From: Amycolatopsis sp. A133
Lineage (GTDB): Bacteria; Actinomycetota; Actinomycetes; Mycobacteriales; Pseudonocardiaceae
Direction: 5' to 3'
Assembly: GCF_031082405.1 (NCBI RefSeq)
Contig: NZ_JAVHJU010000057.1
Coordinates: forward strand, 186,001 to 250,000
Length of the DNA stretch: 64,000 nucleotides
Shown here: piece by piece, positions 58,389-64,000 of the stretch
Position numbering within the stretch: position 1 is the first letter of the stretch
Layout: every line of letters starts with the position of its first letter
The notes under the pieces: model-generated
Databases searched by the model: none
What the model saw: only the letters and a program-made list of their open reading frames with translations
What the model was told of the DNA's origin: nothing
Translations under genes and position numbers: made by a program

Positions 58389-59686
58389 CCGACATCGACT
58401 ACCAAGACCTGGCCGAGCGGTTCGGCACGCCGCTGTACGTCTACGACGGCGACGTCCTGCACGCCACCATCACCGGCCTGCGCGCCGTGCTGCACCCCGC
58501 GCTGGAGGTGTTCTACTCCCTCAAGGCGAACCCGAACATCAGCGTCTTCGCCGCCCTGCACGGCGGCGGCGCGCGGGCCGAGGTCTCGTCCATCGTGGAG
58601 CTCCAGACCGTGCTCAAGGCCGGGGCGCGGCCGGAGGACATCATCTTCCTCGGCCCCGGCAAGAGCGAGCAGGAACTGCGGGCCTGCCTGGAAACCGGCG
58701 TCTACGCGATCGTCTGCGAGTCGTTCGACGAGCTCGACGACATCGACCGGCTCGGCGCCGAACTCGGGAAGCGGCAGCGGGTGCTGCTGCGGATCAACCC
58801 GACCTGCGCGATCAGCGGCTCCCGGCTGACCATGGGCGGCAAGCCCCGCCAGTTCGGCATCGACGAGGCCCAGGTCCTCGCCGCCGGGCCGCGGCTGGCG
58901 GAGTACCGCCACGCCGACGTCGCCGGCATCCAGGTCTACATGGGTACCCGCATCCTCGACGCCGAGGTCATCGGCAAGAACACCCGCTACGCCCTGGACC
59001 TGGCCGAACGGGTCGCCGCGGAGACCGGGATCCGGCTGGAAGCGGTCGACATCGGCGGCGGTCTCGGTGTGGCCTACTTCGAGGGCGAGGACGACCTCGA
59101 AGCCGCCGACGTCGCTGCCGAGATCAACCCGATGCTCGAGCAGTTCCACCGGGCGCACCCGGCGACGCGGCTGATCATGGAGTCCGGCCGGTTCCTGGCC
59201 GGGCGCGCCGGGGTCTACGTGCTCGGCGTCCGGTACGTCAAGGAGTCCATGGGGGAGCGGTTCGCCGTCGCGGACGGCGGCACCCACCACCACATGGCGG
59301 CCGTCGGCATCGGGTCGTTCGTGAAGCGCAACTTCCCGGCCGTGCTGCTCACCCCGCGCGCGGCCGGCGAAGACACCGACGACACCGTCGAACCGCGCCC
59401 GTGGACCGTCACCGGTCCGCTGTGCACGCCCAACGACACCCTGCTCAAGCAGGTGAAACTGCCCGACCTGCGCTCCGGCGACCTGGTCGGCGTCCTGAAC
59501 TCCGGCGCCTACGGGCCGTCGGCCTCACCCGGGCTGTTCCTCAGCCACGGGTTCCCCGCCGAGGTGCTCGTGCGCGGGGGTGCGGCCTTCCTGGTCCGCG
59601 ACCGCGACGAGCCCGCGGACCTGCTGCGCAAGCAGCACCTGCACCAGCCCGACACCACCACCAGCACGGGAAGTGAGCCGAGATGA
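58385..59686 (+). CDS. PLP-dependent decarboxylase (DAPDC/BtrK-like)
   Basis: A 433-residue fold-type III decarboxylase. The PLP Lys is in FYSLKANPN near residue 48. The phosphate loop is DIGGGLGVAY, ESGRFLAGRAG replaces the usual EPGR, CTPNDTL holds the active-site Cys, and NSGAYG is the final motif. Relatives decarboxylate diaminopimelate, ornithine or, in BtrK, glutamyl-ACP. The direct coupling to an ATP-grasp and an ACP favours decarboxylation of a carrier-bound amino acid, for instance giving a 4-aminobutyryl-ACP. This is inference from gene context. Confidence 0.92.
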   Translation: MTDIDYQDLAERFGTPLYVYDGDVLHATITGLRAVLHPALEVFYSLKANPNISVFAALHGGGARAEVSSIVELQTVLKAGARPEDIIFLGPGKSEQELRACLETGVYAIVCESFDELDDIDRLGAELGKRQRVLLRINPTCAISGSRLTMGGKPRQFGIDEAQVLAAGPRLAEYRHADVAGIQVYMGTRILDAEVIGKNTRYALDLAERVAAETGIRLEAVDIGGGLGVAYFEGEDDLEAADVAAEINPMLEQFHRAHPATRLIMESGRFLAGRAGVYVLGVRYVKESMGERFAVADGGTHHHMAAVGIGSFVKRNFPAVLLTPRAAGEDTDDTVEPRPWTVTGPLCTPNDTLLKQVKLPDLRSGDLVGVLNSGAYGPSASPGLFLSHGFPAEVLVRGGAAFLVRDRDEPADLLRKQHLHQPDTTTSTGSEPR

Positions 59687-59949
59687 ACCGCACCGAGATC
59701 GTCGCCCACCTGGAGATCGCCCTGTCCGCCGTGCTCAACAAGGAGATCGGCGGCGTCACCCCGGAGCTGCGCCTGTTCGAGGACCTGGCGCTCGACTCCA
59801 CCAGCGTCATCGAGCTGCTGATGAGCCTCGAGGACACCATCGGCCTCGAGATCGACCCGGACGAGCTGGGCCCGGAGGTCTTCCGCACGGTCGGCAGCCT
59901 GACCGACTACATCGAGTCGGCCTTCGCCAGGGCCGCCGCGGCGGTCTGA
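59683..59949 (+). CDS. acyl carrier protein
   Basis: An 88-residue stand-alone ACP of normal size. The phosphopantetheine site is DLALDSTSVIELLMSLE with Ser39. Helix 3 (GLEIDPDELGPEVFRTVGSL) is standard. Its start overlaps the decarboxylase stop (ATGA). It should be activated by the Sfp-type PPTase at 48033 and carry the amino-acyl or elongating chain for the neighbouring KASIII-like, dehydrogenase and possibly GNAT enzymes. Confidence 0.95.
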   Translation: MNRTEIVAHLEIALSAVLNKEIGGVTPELRLFEDLALDSTSVIELLMSLEDTIGLEIDPDELGPEVFRTVGSLTDYIESAFARAAAAV

Positions 59950-59952
59950 GTC

Positions 59953-60816
59953 ATGTCCCTCCAAACGCTCGCGCCGCCGGGCCGGGCCGCGGTACCCCCG
60001 CGCCCGGCCGGGGTGCACCTGACCGGCGTGACGCACCGGGTGTTCACCGAGCGCGCCAAGCCGGTGTTCGGGATGCGCCCGGAACTGGCCCGGCTCATGG
60101 TCGAGACCTTCGGCGCCGCCGCCGACCAGGAGGACTTCCTGGCCCGCACCGGCAACGGGTTCATCGAAATGACCGAGGCCCTCCTGGAAGACGTGGGGGC
60201 TCCGCTACCGCCGCTGGACGCGGTGGTGCTCGCCTACCATTCGCCCGACCTGTACCACTCCGAAGTCGCCGGCTGCTACCTCGCCGGACGTCTGCCCGGC
60301 AACCCGGCCCCGTGCTCGGTCGCCGGGCCGGGACCGGGTGCGGCGTTCACCGCGCTGCGCCTGCTGGACGGCATGTGCCGGCTCGGCGAGGCGGCCTCGG
60401 CGGCGCTGCTGGTCTTCGACCAGAACGCGGTGCTGTGGGACAGCGGCCACCCGGCCACGCACCGGCCCGACGCCGCGGTGCTGCTGCGGGCCGGCGCCAC
60501 CGGCGACGTCGCCGTGACCGAGCTGGAGGAGGTGCGGCTCGGCGGGACCGGGCCGCACACCGCCACCCTCGCCCTGGCCGACGTGCTCTACCGGCACCCG
60601 GGCGTGGCGGTGCTGGCCGGCGCGGGACTCGCCCAGCGGCTCGCGGGCACCCCGTACGCCGGCCGCGTCGAAGCGGTCCCGGACCTGTGGTGCACCGGCG
60701 TGTGGGCGGGCCTCGCCCGTCGCTGGCCGCTGGCGGAACCGGTGCTGCTGGCCGATTTCGAGCCCGCGGGCGGCACGTTCTGCAGCTGCCTGCTCGTTCC
60801 GGGGAGGGAGAACTGA
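59953..60816 (+). CDS. thiolase-fold-like protein with no clear active site
   Basis: A 287-residue protein. The segment VVLAYHSPDLYHSEVAGCYLAGRLPGN followed by PCSVAGPGPGAAFTALRLLDG has the KAS pattern, where the Cys or nearby residue sits before a long helix. AALLVFDQNAVLWDS and the end GGTFCSCLLVPG resemble strands of the same fold. The His and Asn of KASIII are not apparent. It may be a partner subunit of the KASIII at 60816, analogous to chain-length-factor pairs, which it overlaps by one base (TGATG). Confidence 0.65.
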   Translation: MSLQTLAPPGRAAVPPRPAGVHLTGVTHRVFTERAKPVFGMRPELARLMVETFGAAADQEDFLARTGNGFIEMTEALLEDVGAPLPPLDAVVLAYHSPDLYHSEVAGCYLAGRLPGNPAPCSVAGPGPGAAFTALRLLDGMCRLGEAASAALLVFDQNAVLWDSGHPATHRPDAAVLLRAGATGDVAVTELEEVRLGGTGPHTATLALADVLYRHPGVAVLAGAGLAQRLAGTPYAGRVEAVPDLWCTGVWAGLARRWPLAEPVLLADFEPAGGTFCSCLLVPGREN

Positions 60817-61763
60817 TGGACACGGGGCTGTCCCGGGTCGCCGTGCGGCTGCCCGGCCGCGTCGAGGCCGTCGACGACGTGCTCGTGCGGTCGGGCGCCA
60901 AACCGCTGGAGCGGCGCATGTTCGGCCGCATCTACGGCCTGCGCGACAGCCCGGTGCTCGCGCCGGGCGAGCGGATGGCGGACCACCTGGCCGAGGCCGG
61001 GCGGGGCGCACTCGGCGGCGGGACGGCGAGCCTCGTGCTCTACGGCCACACGCTGCTCATCGCCGAGCTGGACCTGTGCGGCACGTTCCCGGACCGGCTG
61101 CGCGACGCGCTCGGCCTGCCGGGAGTCCCGTTCTTCGGGGTGTCGCACGTGAACTGCACGTCGGTGCTGCGCTCGGTCGAACTGGCCCGGCGCTACCTGG
61201 CCCGGCCCGGTGCCGGGCCGGCGGACCGCGTGCTCGTCCTCGGCGGCGACCAGGGCAGCGCGAGCGACCGCGGCCGCTACATCCCGGGCACGACCATCGC
61301 GGGTGACACCGCGACGGCGCTCGTGGTGTCCCGCGGCCCGTCGCGCTACCGCTACCTCGGCGGCGCGAGCGCCCGCGACCCGCGGTTCCACCGCAGCCTG
61401 CGCATGACCAAGGAGGAGTTCGCGCTCTTCGGCAAGGTGTGCTGCGAGCAGGCGGTGGCGGTCGTGGGCGCCGCGGCCCGGGACGCCGGCCTCAGTCTGT
61501 CCGATGTGGACTGGGTGCTGCCGGACCTGTCCAACCGCATGTTCTGGCGCACCTTCAGCGGGCTCTCCGGGTTCCCGATGGACCGGATCCCCCTGGAGCT
61601 GGTCGCCGAGCGCGGGCACAACTTCGGGGTCGACTCCCTGCTCGCCCTGCAGCACGCCGACGCGGCCGGACGGCTGCGCCCCGGTGAGCGCTGCGCCCTG
61701 GTCTCCGTGGGCCAGGGCGCCTACTTCCAGTCGGTGATCGTCGAGGTCGTGGAGGAGAAGTGA
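60816..61763 (+). CDS. KASIII-like enzyme with substituted His
   Basis: A 315-residue KASIII homologue. The nucleophile is about Cys114 in FFGVSHVNCTSVLRSVELA. Where KASIII has PHxAN the sequence reads VLPDLSNRMFW, with Asp in place of His, and the third motif is AERGHNFGVDSLLALQ. The change suggests altered chemistry, such as acyl transfer or a non-decarboxylating condensation. It probably pairs with the protein encoded just upstream. The next gene begins in its stop (GTGA). Confidence 0.87.
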   Translation: MDTGLSRVAVRLPGRVEAVDDVLVRSGAKPLERRMFGRIYGLRDSPVLAPGERMADHLAEAGRGALGGGTASLVLYGHTLLIAELDLCGTFPDRLRDALGLPGVPFFGVSHVNCTSVLRSVELARRYLARPGAGPADRVLVLGGDQGSASDRGRYIPGTTIAGDTATALVVSRGPSRYRYLGGASARDPRFHRSLRMTKEEFALFGKVCCEQAVAVVGAAARDAGLSLSDVDWVLPDLSNRMFWRTFSGLSGFPMDRIPLELVAERGHNFGVDSLLALQHADAAGRLRPGERCALVSVGQGAYFQSVIVEVVEEK

Positions 61764-62368
61764 CCACCAGCCTGCTCGAATGCGAGCGGACCGCACGCAG
61801 TGACGGCCTCGCCGCCGGACTCGCGCGGGCCCTGCCCGCCACCCCGGCCGACCGGCTGGCCCCCGGCCGGTACGCGGCCGTGCCCGCCGGTGCCGTGCCC
61901 GAAGGCGCCGAAGTGCGCACGCACAGCCTGGCCGACCGCGAGGACATCGTTTTCCTCGCCTGCCCGGGCCGTCCACGCGAAGAGCGTGACGCCCACGAGC
62001 TGGCCGACTTCGGCCGGCACCTGGCCGCCGTTCGGCTGGGGGTGCTGCGCTCGGTGCTCGACCACGTCGTCGAGCACCTGTCGCAGCGCACCTCCGGCGA
62101 CGAACCGCTGATCCGCAAGCAGCTGATCGCCGGCGCGATCGGCGACGTGATGGCCGCGGTGGAACGCCTGCGCGCCCAGGTGCGCTCGCAGCGGCACCCG
62201 GCCGCCGTCGCCGACGTGCACCGCGAGCTGGACGAACTGGGCTGGCGGGTGGCCCAGCACCTCGGGGCCTCGGGCTTCCTGGCCACCTCACCCGCGCGGT
62301 CGCTCTACGTCTCGGCACTGGTGGCCGGCACCTGGGTGGACCGGGAACCGGAAGGAGAACCGGCATGA
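61760..62368 (+). CDS. small helical protein resembling acyl-CoA dehydrogenase C-domain
   Basis: A 202-residue protein. The second half, LAAVRLGVLRSVLDHVVEHLSQR then RKQLIAGAIGDVMAAVERLRAQV, has the four-helix pattern of the acyl-CoA dehydrogenase C-terminal domain (as in TRKQ...GAIADV). No FAD-binding middle domain is seen. It overlaps the full-length dehydrogenase downstream (ATGA) and probably forms a heteromeric enzyme with it, as in two-subunit dehydrogenases of specialised metabolism. GTG 61760 overlaps the previous stop. Confidence 0.72.
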   Translation: MTTSLLECERTARSDGLAAGLARALPATPADRLAPGRYAAVPAGAVPEGAEVRTHSLADREDIVFLACPGRPREERDAHELADFGRHLAAVRLGVLRSVLDHVVEHLSQRTSGDEPLIRKQLIAGAIGDVMAAVERLRAQVRSQRHPAAVADVHRELDELGWRVAQHLGASGFLATSPARSLYVSALVAGTWVDREPEGEPA

Positions 62369-63504
62369 TCGAGCTGAGCGAACGGGTCCGCGCGGTCCGC
62401 GACCTGAGCCGGGAGGCGGCCGCGGACCTGCGGTCGCGGGCCCTGGCCATCGACACCGACCCGGACGCGATGGAGGAGCACTACGGCTCGCCCGTGTTCG
62501 AGATGGTGCGGCAGGCCGACACCCCGCCGCAGTACCGCGAGTCCCTGCCGTCGACGCCGCTGCTGCGGGCGATGGAGCGCGGCTCGTGCCTGGAGAACGT
62601 GGCCGGGCTGATCGAGCTGGCCCGCGGCGACGTCGGCGCGATCCTGGCCTGCCCGTCACCCGGGCTGGCCGGGGTGTTCGTCGAGCTGCTCGGCACGCCC
62701 GAGCAGCAGGAGTGGTTCTTCACCCGGATGCACGGCGGCCGCCGCTGGTCGTTCTTCGCGATGACCGAGGAGAGCCGCGGCAACGACGCGACCGCGATGG
62801 AGACCCGCTTCGACCGCGACGGCGAGGGCTGGCGGCTCAACGGCGGCAAGTGCTACGTCGGCAACGCCGCCCGCGGCAGCGTCGGCGTGGTGTTCGGCCG
62901 CACCGGCCGCGGCGCGCTGTCGATCCGCGCGGCGCTGGTCGAGGTCCCGGCACCCGGCTGGCAGGGCGAGAAGCTCGACATGATCGGGCTGCGCGGCGCC
63001 TACATCAGCCGGTTGTCCTTTTCGGACGTCACCATCCCCGCGGGTCGGATGCTGGGCGACCACCTGCCGGTGACGCGGCGGGGGATCTTCGCCGCCATCA
63101 CGACGTTCAACCACATGCGGGTGCGGATCGCCGCGTCCGCCGTGGGCACCGCGCTCGCGATGGTCGAGTACGTGCTGGAGCACCGCAAGAACGCCCCCGG
63201 CGGCCAGCTCGCCCTCGCCCGCGCCGAAGCGGGGCGCGAGCTGGTGTACGAGGCCGCGGCGCGGATCGACCGCGACCCCGAGCGCGGTTACCTCTCCAGC
63301 GCCGCGAAGCTCGGCGCGGTCGGTCTGGCGGTGGCCACGGCGCACTGGGCGTCGGCCGCGCTCGGCCCGGCCGGGCTCATCGAGCACCCGCTGCTGGAGA
63401 AGTGGACGCGGGACGTGCACGCGTTCGAATTCATGGAGGGCACGAGCAACATCCACCGCCTCCACGTGGCGCGCGGGTACCAGGCGGGAGACGCCGATGC
63501 CTGA
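62365..63504 (+). CDS. acyl-CoA/acyl-ACP dehydrogenase-like flavoprotein
   Basis: A 379-residue acyl-CoA dehydrogenase. FAMTEESRGNDATAMETRFD is the FAD/acyl-binding strand (usual form AxTEpxxGSD), LNGGKCYVGNAARGSVGVVF follows, and the C-terminal FEFMEGTSNIHRLHVAR is the family signature around the flavin. The catalytic base is not certain. With the ACP nearby, the substrate is likely an acyl-ACP to be desaturated or oxidised. It is tightly coupled to the small dehydrogenase-like gene upstream and overlaps the next gene by 8 bp. Confidence 0.9.
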   Translation: MIELSERVRAVRDLSREAAADLRSRALAIDTDPDAMEEHYGSPVFEMVRQADTPPQYRESLPSTPLLRAMERGSCLENVAGLIELARGDVGAILACPSPGLAGVFVELLGTPEQQEWFFTRMHGGRRWSFFAMTEESRGNDATAMETRFDRDGEGWRLNGGKCYVGNAARGSVGVVFGRTGRGALSIRAALVEVPAPGWQGEKLDMIGLRGAYISRLSFSDVTIPAGRMLGDHLPVTRRGIFAAITTFNHMRVRIAASAVGTALAMVEYVLEHRKNAPGGQLALARAEAGRELVYEAAARIDRDPERGYLSSAAKLGAVGLAVATAHWASAALGPAGLIEHPLLEKWTRDVHAFEFMEGTSNIHRLHVARGYQAGDADA

Positions 63505-64000
63505 CCTCGGGATCGACACGATCGCGTTCGCCGCCGCCCGCCGCGAGGAGTACGTGCCGCTCGCGGCGCTGCCCGGAGCCGCCGACCTGGTGCCGCCGGA
63601 GCGGCTGGCCGCCGCCGGCATCCCGCTGTCCCGCCTGATGGTCCGGATCCCGGAGGACGACGACGTCGACGTCGCGGCGCAGGTGCTCGCCGCACTGGGG
63701 CCGCCCGCGCTGCCGCAGCCGTTGTTCTTCGTCCGGTCGGGGCCGCTTCGCGACCCGAACGTGGCGGCGCTGGCCGGGCTGGTGCACCGCAGCGGCTGGG
63801 CGGGCGAGGACGTCGGCCTCACACACCTCGACGAGCTCGGCGGCACCGCCGTCTTCGGGCTGCTGGAGTGGGCGGTCGAAACCGAGGCGACGGCGGTCGT
63901 CTGCGACGAGCCGCTGTTCGCCGACGAGGCGGCCGGCCACCCGCGGTTCGCCGCGGTCGGCGTCCGGCTGCGGCGCGGCGCTGGTTCCCCGCTGGCGGTT
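63497..64000 (+). CDS. unidentified protein, possibly thiolase-fold (runs off the window)
   Basis: Begins at ATG 63497, overlapping the dehydrogenase by 8 bp, and reaches the window edge with 168 residues visible. The segment LFFVRSGPLRDPNVAALAGL then GEDVGLTHLDELGGTAVFGLLEWAVETEATAVVCDE looks like the core half of a ketosynthase/thiolase fold, where a Cys would be expected, but none is present in that place. It may be another non-catalytic partner of the KASIII-like enzymes. The rest of the gene is needed to judge. Confidence 0.55.
   Translation, partial: MPDLGIDTIAFAAARREEYVPLAALPGAADLVPPERLAAAGIPLSRLMVRIPEDDDVDVAAQVLAALGPPALPQPLFFVRSGPLRDPNVAALAGLVHRSGWAGEDVGLTHLDELGGTAVFGLLEWAVETEATAVVCDEPLFADEAAGHPRFAAVGVRLRRGAGSPLAV

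Overview
The window is very GC-rich actinobacterial DNA with chains of genes joined by 4-bp ATGA/GTGA overlaps, SARP/LAL-type regulators and several specialised-metabolite loci. The detoxin-like assembly line with a P450 and the recurrent perfect palindromes with core TTTCACGTGAAA suggest Amycolatopsis or a close relative. This is inference; no 16S or other marker gene lies in the window. No tRNA, rRNA, CRISPR array, transposase or replication origin was recognised.

Layout. (1) 1-9427, housekeeping and accessory genes: an alpha/beta hydrolase fragment with an MFS exporter divergent from a LysR regulator; a five-gene coupled operon (ABC ATPase, permease, streptophobe-like membrane protein, response regulator, histidine kinase); an unknown gene; and a DUF6069-like membrane protein divergent from a MarR regulator over a direct-repeat operator. 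(2) 9494-13485, an arsenic island: arsR, an ArsM-ArsN-like fusion, an ArsI/CadI-like dioxygenase, a second arsR, acr3 and arsC. (3) 13448-21195: FAD monooxygenase, a large SARP/AfsR regulator, an SGNH hydrolase and a beta-lactamase-fold hydrolase, followed by a 30-bp tandem repeat block.

(4) 21440-38023, NRPS/PKS cluster: NRPS (C-A-T-TE), NRPS-PKS (A-T-C-A-T-KS-KR-ACP-TE, no AT), TauD-like dioxygenase and P450 in one operon. It is flanked by a nucleotidyltransferase and a glycosyltransferase. The second A domain of the hybrid carries a clear proline code (DVQFIAHVVK), the first a valine-like code. With TauD and P450 this matches the detoxin/rimosamide family. (5) 38066-44718: small UBP zinc-finger protein, HAD phosphatase, NB-ARC/TPR regulator and LuxR-LAL regulator.

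(6) 44830-64000, the most unusual part. Read leftwards: a 37-residue peptide made only of nine SK(E/V)A tetrads, a block of palindromic hairpins, four overlapping small GNAT-type genes, a tricorn-like peptidase, an Sfp-type phosphopantetheinyl transferase, a LanM-like synthetase and a Cys-free 71-residue peptide. Read rightwards from the same intergenic region: a condensation-domain protein with a dead carrier-like tail, a KASIII-like enzyme, ATP-grasp, PLP decarboxylase and ACP (resembling the butirosin BtrJ/BtrK/BtrI trio), further thiolase-fold proteins and two acyl-CoA-dehydrogenase-like genes. A reasonable hypothesis is that the right operon builds a carrier-bound amino-acyl or extended acyl group, and that the left operon attaches it to (or otherwise modifies) the lysine/serine-rich peptide. 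I know of no described system with this combination. The right-hand operon runs off the window.
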